A stretch of DNA of 13,580 bases from CAWUIH01 sp963922495 (GTDB lineage Bacteria > Pseudomonadota > Gammaproteobacteria > Coxiellales > Coxiellaceae): assembly GCA_963922495.1 (NCBI GenBank), contig CAWUIH010000044.1:1-13580 (forward strand), in the 5' to 3' direction. Numbering within the stretch: position 1 is the stretch's first letter; each line of letters starts with the position of its first letter. The notes beneath the pieces were generated by a model. The model did no database searches. It was not told the DNA's origin and saw only the letters and a list, made by a program, of their open reading frames with translations. Below, one piece after another: positions 1 through 6,541 of the stretch. The position numbers and the translations under genes were made by a program.

Positions 1-955
1 GTTTGCGTGCTTCTTTTTTATCAACTTGGCGTTGGGCTTCCTCCACTAATCCAGCGATATCGCCCATTCCTAAAATACGTTGTGCTACACGTTTTGGATG
101 GAAGGCCTCTAATGCATCGATTTTTTCACCAACACCGACTAGTTTGATTGGTTTGCCAGTGATCATTCGCATTGAAAGTGCTGCTCCACCGCGAGAATCA
201 CCATCGGTTTTTGTCAATACAATCCCGGTAAGTTGCAAAGCCTCCTTAAAGGATTTGGCAACGTTGGCTGCATCCTGCCCCATCATGCTGTCAACTACCA
301 GTAATGTCTCAGTGGGTTCGACTGTGTGGCTAATTGCAGTAATTTCTTTCATCAATTCGTCGTCAACATGCAGTCGACCTGCTGTATCGATGATTAAGAT
401 ATCTTGTAGTTGTTTTTTGGCCTCTGCTAGTGCCGCTTTAGCAATTTTGACCGGCTTTTGCCTGATATCAGAGGGGTAAAATGTAACATCAACCTGTTTT
501 GCCAGGGTTTCCAGTTGGTCGATGGCTGCGGGACGATAGACATCGGTAGACACCATCATTACTGATTTATTTTCTTGCTCTTTAAGTTGTCGTGCGAGTT
601 TCGCTGCGGTAGTGGTTTTGCCGCTACCTTGCAATCCAGCGAGTAGGATAACTACTGGTGGTGTTGCTTTTAGATTAATCGTTGCTTGCTCATCACCTAA
701 AATATGAGTCAGCTCGTCTTGAACGACTTTCACCAAAGCATCGCCCGGTCTAACACTGGCAATTACTTCCTGGCCAATTGCTTTTTCACGGATTTGTTCG
801 ATGAAGTCACTAACAACGTTTAAGGCAACGTCGGCTTCTATCAGTGCATTGCGAATATCATGCAGTGTTGATTGGATATTTTTTTCGGTTAAACGCCCAA
901 TACCGCGGATTTTATTGAGGCTGCTGGACAGCCGGTCGCTAAGTTGACTAAACAT
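1..955 (-). CDS. ffh: Signal recognition particle protein Ffh (SRP54 homologue), partial
   Basis: GTPase subunit of the bacterial signal recognition particle. It binds 4.5S RNA and hydrophobic signal sequences and delivers ribosomes to FtsY at the inner membrane. Reading the minus strand from the ATG at 955 gives 318 residues before the window ends. They show the N-terminal helical domain (about 1-95) and the P-loop GLQGSGKTT at 107-114. The DVYRP and DTAGRLH motifs of the SRP GTPase follow, then TKTDGDSRGG at about 248-257 and ILGMGD near the cut. The methionine-rich M domain that binds RNA and signal peptides lies outside the window, so nothing can be said about the C-terminus. The start MFSQLSDRLS matches the usual N-terminus of the family. 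No Shine-Dalgarno sequence is visible before this ATG, and a promoter abuts it. The gene diverges from the ypjD-like gene, a neighbourhood also known in enterobacteria. Confidence 0.97.
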   Translation of the reverse strand, partial: MFSQLSDRLSSSLNKIRGIGRLTEKNIQSTLHDIRNALIEADVALNVVSDFIEQIREKAIGQEVIASVRPGDALVKVVQDELTHILGDEQATINLKATPPVVILLAGLQGSGKTTTAAKLARQLKEQENKSVMMVSTDVYRPAAIDQLETLAKQVDVTFYPSDIRQKPVKIAKAALAEAKKQLQDILIIDTAGRLHVDDELMKEITAISHTVEPTETLLVVDSMMGQDAANVAKSFKEALQLTGIVLTKTDGDSRGGAALSMRMITGKPIKLVGVGEKIDALEAFHPKRVAQRILGMGDIAGLVEEAQRQVDKKEARK

Positions 956-962
956 GGTGGCA

Positions 963-992
963 AGTATAGGGGCTTCTTCGCATACCATGCAA
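963..992 (-). promoter_or_regulatory. Putative sigma70 promoter of ffh, abutting its start codon
   Basis: Read on the minus strand, a -35 box TTGCAT (992-987) and a -10 box TATACT (968-963) are separated by 18 bases. Only 7 bases separate the -10 box from the ffh ATG at 955, so transcription would begin at about 956, leaving essentially no leader. The hexamers are seen directly; the start point is inferred from normal promoter geometry. A second promoter further upstream inside the ypjD-like gene is not excluded. Confidence 0.45.
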
Positions 993-1028
993 GTGCGTTG
1001 TGCAGGTGACAATGATATTCTTGACATC

Positions 1029-1826
1029 ATGAAACTGTTAGTACTTCCGTTGATAACGATGTTGCTTTATGTGAGTAGCGCTATGAGTCACTGTTTCCCT
1101 CGTAGAAGGTCACAATACTTGGCGTTATCGGGACTATTATTGGCTATGGCGGGATTTTTTTTGCATGGTTTTTTGCTCTACAAATGGATTGATGTGCCGA
1201 CAGGTCAAAACCTGACCGTGTTGAATTTGATTTCTCTCACGGTATGGCTGATGATTTTTGTTGCGATGGTGGTTGCAGTATGGCGACGATTTTCTGTGAT
1301 GTTGTTTTTTACAGTCGGGCTGGGCATGTGTTCTATTCTATTGGCACTACTGTTCCCATCACAAAATATTATTGATTCCGATGCCAGCCCAGAAGATTTG
1401 TTCCATATCTTGTTGTCTATCGTGACTGCAGGAATATTAGGAATCGTCGGCTTGAATGCATTGCTATTGGCCGTTCAGGAGCGCTTATTGCGCTTGCGGC
1501 CTGATAATCGTTTGATTAGGCAATTACCGCCGTTGATGACCATGGAACGGTTGTTGTTTCAGACCAGTTTTGTTGGGTTTGTGTTGTTGACCATATTGTT
1601 TTTCAGTAGCGTGTATTTTTTTCATCATGACTTATCGTATCATATCATCTTGTGGCCAAAAACTATCCTCGCTTTTTCGGCGTGGTGTATTTTTGCGTTA
1701 CTCTTAGTCGGTCGTTTTTGGTGGGGTTTGCGAGGGATTAAAGCAGTCTACGTTTCCCTCAGTGGAGTATTGCTGTTGGTAATAGTTTATTATGGTAGTA
1801 AATGGTTGTTGCTGGGAATTCATTGA
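1029..1826 (+). CDS. ypjD: YpjD-like inner membrane protein, cytochrome c assembly (CcsA) family
   Basis: A polytopic membrane protein of 265 residues from the ATG at 1029. About eight hydrophobic segments are spread over the chain. The C-terminal block (LLVGRFWWGLRGIKAVYVSLSG, quoted in parts: VGRFWWGLRG then KAVY) is typical of YpjD proteins, which belong to the CcsA/CcmC-like superfamily. The tryptophan-rich haem-handling WWD motif of true CcsA is not seen, so a role in cytochrome maturation should not be assumed; the function of YpjD is poorly defined. The reading frame extends upstream to 954, but 1029 gives an N-terminus with an immediate hydrophobic segment (MKLLVLPLI) and the usual length of about 260 residues. 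ATG 987 is an alternative start. Position between divergent ffh and a YfjD-like gene matches the enterobacterial order and supports the call. Ribosome binding is weak for every candidate start. Confidence 0.8.
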   Translation: MKLLVLPLITMLLYVSSAMSHCFPRRRSQYLALSGLLLAMAGFFLHGFLLYKWIDVPTGQNLTVLNLISLTVWLMIFVAMVVAVWRRFSVMLFFTVGLGMCSILLALLFPSQNIIDSDASPEDLFHILLSIVTAGILGIVGLNALLLAVQERLLRLRPDNRLIRQLPPLMTMERLLFQTSFVGFVLLTILFFSSVYFFHHDLSYHIILWPKTILAFSAWCIFALLLVGRFWWGLRGIKAVYVSLSGVLLLVIVYYGSKWLLLGIH

Positions 1827-3106
1827 GTAGAACACATTTAGAATATCTAATAGCTTTTCTGGTCCTGCTAATTGTTGTGTCCGCTTTTTTTTCAGGAACG
1901 GAAACTGGTATGATGGCTTTGAATCGCTATCGGCTGCGTCATATGGCGAATAAAGGTAATCGACGTGCCATTCGTGTCGTCAATTTGTTGCAGCGTCCTG
2001 ACCGTCTGATTGGATTAATTCTTATTGGGAATACCTTTGCTAACATCATTGCTTCTGCCATCGCCACCACTTTAGCGACGGCTTATTTTGGTGATTGGGG
2101 GGTGGTAGTTTCGAGCATCGTGCTCGCATTAGTTATCCTAATTTTTGCGGAAACTACTCCGAAAACATGGGCAGCATTGTATCCAGAGCGGGTTGCCTTT
2201 CCCGCCTCATTGATTATAAGCTTTTCGTTAAAGTTGTTTTATCCTCTAGTGTGGATAATTAATGGAATCGCCAATGGTTGTCTCAGGTTGTTTAACGTCA
2301 GAGTCAGCGAACATGGGGTAGAGACCTTAACCCCTGAAGAATTGCACACTATTGTTAAGGAAGCTTCTGGCACTATTTCATCAAGCTATCAACAGATTTT
2401 ATTGAGTGTGCTGGATTTGGGACAAATTACAGTCAATGAAGTGATGGTTCCACGGAATCAAATTCAAGGTATCGATATTGATGATGACTGGGAAAATATA
2501 CTACATAGTATTTATCTCGCTGACCATGACCATATTCCGATCTATCGTGAAACTATTGACAATGTGATTGGGATTTTGGATTTACGTCGTTTGGTAGGAT
2601 TTTCCACTCCAAATAAATTAAGTAAAGATAAATTGATCCGGCTTACAACCGAAATTTATTATATCCCCGAAGTGACACACCTCAGTCAGCAGTTGCTGAA
2701 TTTTCGAGAAGAACAAAAGAAGGTAGGCTTGGTAGTCGATGAATATGGTGATATCCAGGGTTTGTTGGCATTACAAGATATACTGGAGGAGATAGTTGGT
2801 GAATTCACTTTAGTAGTCGAAGGTAGTAAAGTAATGCCACGCAAGCTTGAAGACGGGAGTTATTTAGTTGACGGTCGTGTTAATGTGCGTGATTTAAATC
2901 GCATTACTGGATGGGATCTCAAAATTACTGGTCCAAAAACCCTGAGTGGATTAATCATCAGTCATCTGGACAGTATTCCAATTAGCAATGTCGGTGTGCG
3001 AATATCTGGATATCCAATGGAAGTGATGAAAGTGAAAGGGAATGCGATTCGTCTTGTGAAGGTATGGCCAGAACAATGGATTTTTCCCCGAAAAGAAAGC
3101 GATTAA
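1802..3106 (+). CDS. CorC/HlyC (CNNM, YfjD-like) family membrane protein with CBS pair
   Basis: Probable magnesium/cobalt-related transporter or transport regulator of the inner membrane. From ATG 1802 it has 434 residues in the order DUF21/CNNM membrane domain (about 20-165), tandem CBS domains (about 210-335) and C-terminal CorC_HlyC domain (about 345-425). Diagnostic stretches are SGTETGMMALN at 31-41, AETTPKTWAALYPE at 116-129, VMVPR at 214-218, VDEYGDIQGL at 312-321 and DILEEIVGEF at 326-335. Family members with this architecture handle Mg2+/Co2+ efflux or resistance; the ion here is inferred. The start is uncertain. TTG 1823 overlaps the stop of the preceding gene as TTGA, has a GGGA 6 bases upstream, and would give a 427-residue protein, close to the family length. 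ATG 1802 is given as the longer canonical choice. Overlap with the ypjD-like gene points to translational coupling. Confidence 0.9.
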   Translation: MVVAGNSLSRTHLEYLIAFLVLLIVVSAFFSGTETGMMALNRYRLRHMANKGNRRAIRVVNLLQRPDRLIGLILIGNTFANIIASAIATTLATAYFGDWGVVVSSIVLALVILIFAETTPKTWAALYPERVAFPASLIISFSLKLFYPLVWIINGIANGCLRLFNVRVSEHGVETLTPEELHTIVKEASGTISSSYQQILLSVLDLGQITVNEVMVPRNQIQGIDIDDDWENILHSIYLADHDHIPIYRETIDNVIGILDLRRLVGFSTPNKLSKDKLIRLTTEIYYIPEVTHLSQQLLNFREEQKKVGLVVDEYGDIQGLLALQDILEEIVGEFTLVVEGSKVMPRKLEDGSYLVDGRVNVRDLNRITGWDLKITGPKTLSGLIISHLDSIPISNVGVRISGYPMEVMKVKGNAIRLVKVWPEQWIFPRKESD

Positions 3107-3597
3107 GCGGATTTTCTATTTTAGAGTTTATGCTTTGTATTGCATTACTTGCGATTGTCATTGCGATTTCCTTGCCATCATATCGCAGTCTAGTAGTGGA
3201 TATTCGTTTGCGAAATCTTGCAAATCGCATACACAGTGTGATCAACTTTGCGCGCTTGCGTGCTTTTTCACATGCTGAGAAAATCGTGTTGTGTGGCAGT
3301 AGTGACGGATTAAAATGCAATAGTGATTGGCGATTGGGGCGGATTTTAGTGAGAAATTCTAATCGGTTGCTAAAAATTTCCCCACCATTTCCAACAGGCT
3401 ACCATCTCTTTTGGCGCAGTAGTTTGGGGTGGAACCAAAATTTAAGTTTTATTGCTCAGGGAGTTACTGCGGGTTCTCAAGGTCGATTCATCATCTGTGG
3501 GCCACGGGGTCATCAGAGCATCGAGCTAATCATCTTGCGTAGTGGCCGTTTACGCATCAATTATGCTACAGTAAATCCTTTATGTTTTCGGTCCTGA
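3064..3597 (+). CDS. FimT/GspH-type minor pilin (type IV pilin-like protein)
   Basis: A small pilin-like protein of 177 residues, expected in the inner membrane and then in a type IV pilus or type II secretion pseudopilus. The N-terminus carries a basic leader (KRKR at 10-13), a prepilin peptidase site after Gly16 (SG/FSILEF), Glu21 at the conserved +5 position, and a hydrophobic helix to about residue 43. The globular part has the GspH/FimT signature: a disulfide-like pair in CGSSDGLKC followed by DWRLGRILV, then GRFIICGPRG and SGRLRI near the end. It overlaps the preceding gene by 43 bases. No other pilus genes are in the window, so it is an orphan pilin here. ATG 3076 is an alternative start. 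FimT-like pilins in other bacteria support pilus assembly or DNA binding during uptake; which applies here is not shown. Confidence 0.85.
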   Translation: MARTMDFSPKRKRLSGFSILEFMLCIALLAIVIAISLPSYRSLVVDIRLRNLANRIHSVINFARLRAFSHAEKIVLCGSSDGLKCNSDWRLGRILVRNSNRLLKISPPFPTGYHLFWRSSLGWNQNLSFIAQGVTAGSQGRFIICGPRGHQSIELIILRSGRLRINYATVNPLCFRS

Positions 3598-3606
3598 GGA
3601 ATATAA

Positions 3607-4260
3607 ATGCGAATTATCTTACTGGGTCCCCCAGGTGCTGGGAAAGGAACGCAAGCAGAATTTGTTGCAAAAAAGTTCGGAATACCAAAAATTTCTACGG
3701 GTGATATGCTGCGTGCAGCAGTTGCTGCGGCAACTCCTTTGGGTTTGCAAGTTAAAAAAATTATGGATAGCGGCAGTCTGGTTTCCGACGACACCATTAT
3801 TGCACTGGTGCAGGAACGGATAAAACAGCCTGACTGTGCTCATGGTTTTTTGCTTGACGGTTTTCCGCGAACGACTGCGCAGGCGGATGCCCTCAAAAAT
3901 CATCTTATTAAAATTGACTACGTGATTGAGATGGACGTTCCTGATCGCGAAATAATACAACGTATGACGGGTAGGCTTGTGCATCCTCGATCTGGGCGAA
4001 TTTACCATGCAAAAAATCAACCACCTCAAGAGTCTGGTAAAGATGATATTACTGGAGAACCCTTAGTACAACGAGAAGATGATCGTGAAGAAACCGTTCG
4101 TGACCGTCTTGCTGTTTATGCCAAACAGACGCAACCTCTCGTGCGCTATTACCAACAATGGGCTTCCAGTAAAGATATTAGCGCTCCACAATACCATCGA
4201 ATTTCTGGTGTTGGTTCTTTGCCAGTTGTTCGCGAGCGGATTTTTTCTTTGTTTAATTAA
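3607..4260 (+). CDS. adk: Adenylate kinase
   Basis: Cytosolic enzyme interconverting ATP + AMP and 2 ADP, essential for adenine nucleotide balance. The 217-residue product is the usual size for the long form. The P-loop GPPGAGKGT is at 7-15, the AMP-binding segment STGDMLR at about 30-36, and GFLLDGFPRT at about 81-90. The LID domain (about 122-160) begins GRLVHPRSGRIYH; it lacks the four-cysteine zinc site of some bacterial forms and carries the polar version usual in gammaproteobacteria. The terminal arginine segment RDRLAVY is present. GAGGA at about 3596-3600 is a good ribosome binding site for ATG 3607. Only nine bases separate it from the pilin gene, so it may share a transcript with the upstream genes. 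No clear Rho-independent terminator follows. Confidence 0.98.
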   Translation: MRIILLGPPGAGKGTQAEFVAKKFGIPKISTGDMLRAAVAAATPLGLQVKKIMDSGSLVSDDTIIALVQERIKQPDCAHGFLLDGFPRTTAQADALKNHLIKIDYVIEMDVPDREIIQRMTGRLVHPRSGRIYHAKNQPPQESGKDDITGEPLVQREDDREETVRDRLAVYAKQTQPLVRYYQQWASSKDISAPQYHRISGVGSLPVVRERIFSLFN

Positions 4261-4604
4261 ATGTGTTATGGGGCTTCTTATAAATATTGTTTCGCCCAAC
4301 GATTTTGTATCAGATAAAAAATTTGATGATTTGCTTGATACATGAAAATTGTCAGTGATGCGCTTTACAACATTCATAATGTACGTTGTGTTATTCGATT
4401 ACAAAAGTGGTCGAACAGATGTTCTTGCCAGTGTCGACATGAAAAAGGGTCTGAGTTAGTTGAGGAATTCAACGTTTCTGCAGTCTGCTATTGTGATTTT
4501 GCGAGATAGTGCTGTACTTATAGGCTGATTTGGGTGCACTCACCACGGAGGTATTGAGGTCGTATACTATTTTATATAACTTTTTGCATCGGTGTAGATT
4601 TTTT

Positions 4605-4663
4605 GCGGCGTTTGGTTCTTTGTCTGGTCACATAAATTTACTTGTCTCATCGACAAACGCTGC
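4605..4663. repeat. Imperfect inverted repeat (10 base arms) upstream of the DUF2147 gene
   Basis: GCGGCGTTTG (4605-4614) can pair with CAAACGCTGC (4654-4663) over 10 positions with one G-U pair, leaving a loop of 39 bases. Inside it, TTTGTC (4619-4624) is complementary to GACAAA (4652-4657), so two pairings exclude each other. Whether this is an RNA structure, an operator or chance cannot be decided from one sequence. Confidence 0.4.
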
Positions 4664-4710
4664 ACAACGTTTTACATAAATAATCAGTCGCTTTAAGAGA
4701 AGCCGATCAT

Positions 4711-4736
4711 TTTTTTGCAATTTTTGTAGCAAAAAA
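4711..4736. repeat. AT-rich hairpin TTTTTTGC/GCAAAAAA before the DUF2147 gene
   Basis: Perfect 8-base arms (4711-4718 and 4729-4736) flank a 10-base spacer, about 50 bases before the start codon at 4787. Its place close to the likely promoter suggests a protein-binding palindrome or a weak bidirectional terminator for the region upstream; the A/T runs could also make it arise by chance. Confidence 0.35.
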
Positions 4737-4786
4737 GATTTAAAATGATAGAATTCGAGTGAATTTTGAAGACATAGGGAGGCTTC

Positions 4787-5266
4787 ATGACAAGTATTAT
4801 TCGATTATTTGGTTGTATTTTATTCACTAGTGTTGCCACAATCACATTTGCGTCTCAGGATTCAAGCATTATCGGATCTTGGGAAACAGTTGATCATACA
4901 ACCCACCACATCAGTAGTATTATTAAAATTTGGGAACACCACGGTAAATACTCTGGTAAGGTGGTGAAAACCTTTCCGCAAAATGCTAGCAAAGTCATCA
5001 GTGTTTGTCATGCCTGCAAGGGTAAATTTCATAATAAACCTATTCTTGGTATGACCTTATTGTCCGGCTTGGTTTTACAATCACCGGGTAAATACAAACA
5101 GGGTCGGATTCTCGATCCAAGATCGGGCAAAGTTTATCATTGTCAGGCGACTTTGACAGCAGGTGGCCAGCAGCTAAAATTACGTGGTTATTTGGGTATC
5201 CCATTGTTAGGACAAACAGAAACCTGGTTTAGAATTAAAAGTGAAAAAATATCATCGAAAAATTGA
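4787..5266 (+). CDS. Secreted DUF2147 family protein
   Basis: A 159-residue exported protein of unknown function. Residues 1-22 form a signal peptide with hydrophobic core (IIRLFGCILFTSVATITFA), cleaved probably after Ala22; no lipobox is seen, so a soluble periplasmic product is expected. The mature part follows the DUF2147 pattern: IIGSWETVD near its start, IKIWEHHGKYSGKVV, a CHAC pair at 74-77, GRILDPRSGKVYHC at about 106-119, LRGYLG at 132-137 and a final GQTETWFRI. This lipocalin-like fold family is widespread in proteobacteria with no established role. A strong ribosome binding site AGGGAGG (4776-4782) precedes ATG 4787. The gene begins after a long non-coding gap, so it probably has its own promoter. 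It lies 23 bases before the antiporter gene, with which it may be cotranscribed. Confidence 0.88.
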   Translation: MTSIIRLFGCILFTSVATITFASQDSSIIGSWETVDHTTHHISSIIKIWEHHGKYSGKVVKTFPQNASKVISVCHACKGKFHNKPILGMTLLSGLVLQSPGKYKQGRILDPRSGKVYHCQATLTAGGQQLKLRGYLGIPLLGQTETWFRIKSEKISSKN

Positions 5267-5270
5267 TGAT
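5251..5270. repeat. Compact hairpin spanning the stop codon of the DUF2147 gene
   Basis: ATCATCGA (5251-5258) pairs with TTGATGAT (5263-5270), eight pairs with one G-U, around the loop AAAA. It includes the TGA stop at 5264-5266 and ends 19 bases before the antiporter start. No T-run follows, so it is not a standard Rho-independent terminator; it may protect or modulate the mRNA between the two genes. Confidence 0.4.
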
Positions 5271-5289
5271 TGTAATCGAGTAGCGTTGT

Positions 5290-6462
5290 ATGATCGAGCA
5301 TGACCTTATATTCTCATTATTCCTGATTTTTGCAGGGGCTGCGTTACTATCGACACTTGCTTTGTTGACACGGCAATCCATGCTTGTTGCTTACATCCTT
5401 TTAGGAATTGCTCTCGGGCCTTGGGGATTACGCTTAATTAATAATGACACCATGGTTCACTCCGTCAGTGATGTTGGAATTATTTTTTTATTATTTTTGA
5501 TTGGCTTAAATCTGCCACCGCAAAAACTAGTGGACATGTTTAAAAGAATAACCTGGGTTGCAGTACTCAGCTCCTCTATATTTGCACTGGTGGGTTTTGG
5601 CGTGGCGTATGGGTTTCATTTCAGCCTCACCGAGTGTCTAGTGATCGGTGCGGCGATGATTTTTTCCAGCACAATCATCGGTATCAAGTTGCTGCCGACA
5701 ACGATTTTGCATCACCAACATACTGGTGAGGTAATGATTAGTGTATTGCTGCTACAGGATTTAATTGCCATAGCAGTGTTACTATTACTGCAGAGTCCAG
5801 GTGGCTCTTCCAACAAAATTTGGTACGAAATCGCCCTAATAGTGTTGGCTTTCCCAGCCATATTGCTGTTCGCTTACTTATGCAACCGATTTATCTTAGT
5901 GCCATTACTTAGCAAGTTTAATCGTATAAAGGAGTATATGTTCTTACTGGCGATTGGTTGGGCCTTAGGCATGGCCGAGCTTGCCTACAGTTTCCATTTA
6001 TCGGCAGAAATAGGTGCTTTTATTGCAGGTGTTAGCCTCGCATCCAACCCCGTTTCTGTTTATATTTCCGAAAGCCTTAAGCCGGTGCGTGATTTTTTCC
6101 TGGTGTTATTTTTCTTTTCGGTTGGAGCCACGTTTGATTTAAACTTTTTGCCAGTCGTGATTATTCCAAGTCTGATTTTGCTGGTGATTTTGATGATTTT
6201 GAAACCATTGACGTATTTTGGATTGTTGAAATGGACTGGTGAAGCGCGTCAGGTTGCCTGGGAAGTTGGTGTTCGGTTAGCGCAAATTAGTGAATTTTCC
6301 TTGATCATTGCCTATGTTAGTCTAGAAAGTAATTTAATAGCCAGTCGAGCCGCCTATCTAATTGAGGCAACCACTATTATTTCTTTCATTATCTCGTCTT
6401 ATTGGGTCGTCATGCGTTATCCAACGCCGGTATCATTGTCAGACCGGATGCGCCGCGATTAA
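5290..6462 (+). CDS. Kef/CPA2-type monovalent cation:proton antiporter, membrane domain only
   Basis: Inner membrane antiporter exchanging K+ or Na+ for H+ (ion inferred from the family). The 390 residues form one Na_H_Exchanger domain with about 11-12 membrane spans. Family features are the N-terminal half with LLGIALGPWGL at about 37-47, FLIGLNLPP near 69-77, and SSTIIGIKLLP at about 126-136. The QD ion-site motif sits in LLLQDLIAI (Gln156, Asp157), followed by EIGAFIAGVSLASNP at 240-254 and FFFSVGATFDL at about 274-284. The chain ends right after the membrane domain, so the RCK/TrkA-N regulatory domain and glutathione-responsive part of KefB/KefC are absent; such short CPA2 proteins are common. 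ATG 5290 gives a natural N-terminus, but its ribosome binding site is weak, which would fit coupling to the DUF2147 gene 23 bases upstream. Confidence 0.92.
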   Translation: MIEHDLIFSLFLIFAGAALLSTLALLTRQSMLVAYILLGIALGPWGLRLINNDTMVHSVSDVGIIFLLFLIGLNLPPQKLVDMFKRITWVAVLSSSIFALVGFGVAYGFHFSLTECLVIGAAMIFSSTIIGIKLLPTTILHHQHTGEVMISVLLLQDLIAIAVLLLLQSPGGSSNKIWYEIALIVLAFPAILLFAYLCNRFILVPLLSKFNRIKEYMFLLAIGWALGMAELAYSFHLSAEIGAFIAGVSLASNPVSVYISESLKPVRDFFLVLFFFSVGATFDLNFLPVVIIPSLILLVILMILKPLTYFGLLKWTGEARQVAWEVGVRLAQISEFSLIIAYVSLESNLIASRAAYLIEATTIISFIISSYWVVMRYPTPVSLSDRMRRD

Positions 6463-6469
6463 AAATTTA

Positions 6470-6487
6470 TTTGTTGATCGCAACAAA
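6470..6487. repeat. Short perfect hairpin after the antiporter gene
   Basis: TTTGTTG (6470-6476) and CAACAAA (6481-6487) pair around the four-base loop ATCG, starting 8 bases after the antiporter stop. Only a short CTTT follows, so termination would be weak. The 3' side of this hairpin can pair instead with 6518-6525 in the loop of the next hairpin. Confidence 0.4.
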
Positions 6488-6500
6488 CTTTAATTGGTGA

Positions 6501-6541
6501 CTTATCATAGTATAGTATGTTGCGAGTGATACTAAGATAAG
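6501..6541. repeat. 13-base-arm hairpin in the ampE leader
   Basis: CTTATCATAGTAT (6501-6513) and ATACTAAGATAAG (6529-6541) match as inverted repeats in 12 of 13 positions with a 15-base loop. AGTAT at 6514-6518 offers a shifted register for the ATACT part. It lies 44 bases before the ampE start. It may be an operator palindrome or an RNA hairpin in the leader. Confidence 0.45.

Larger units (their letters stand above)
4261..4786. other. Long intergenic region with inverted repeats and one doubtful small ORF
   Basis: No convincing gene lies here. Seen directly: a perfect 7-base inverted repeat TGTATCA (4306-4312) / TGATACA (4336-4342), which competes with a smaller hairpin ATCAGAT (4309-4315) / ATTTGAT (4321-4327). 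A 55-codon frame, ATG 4342 to TAG 4509, is rich in cysteine but has no ribosome binding site. Two further hairpins are at 4605-4663 and 4711-4736. I recognise no tRNA, known small RNA or riboswitch. The stretch may be partly decayed coding DNA, as nothing in it accounts for its length. Confidence 0.5.

Noticed and set aside
3..479. 158-codon plus-strand frame at the left edge
   Set aside because: It lies antisense to ffh, whose GTPase motifs on the minus strand are unmistakable; its protein has no recognisable features.
4554..4682. Short frame from TTG 4554 after a GGAGG
   Set aside because: The GGAGG is only two bases before the TTG, too close to serve it, and the 42-residue product looks like random AT-rich sequence.
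4715..4746. TTGCAA...TAAAAT as a promoter of the DUF2147 gene
   Set aside because: The spacer is 20 bases and neither box is strong; alternatives in this AT-rich stretch are equally good.
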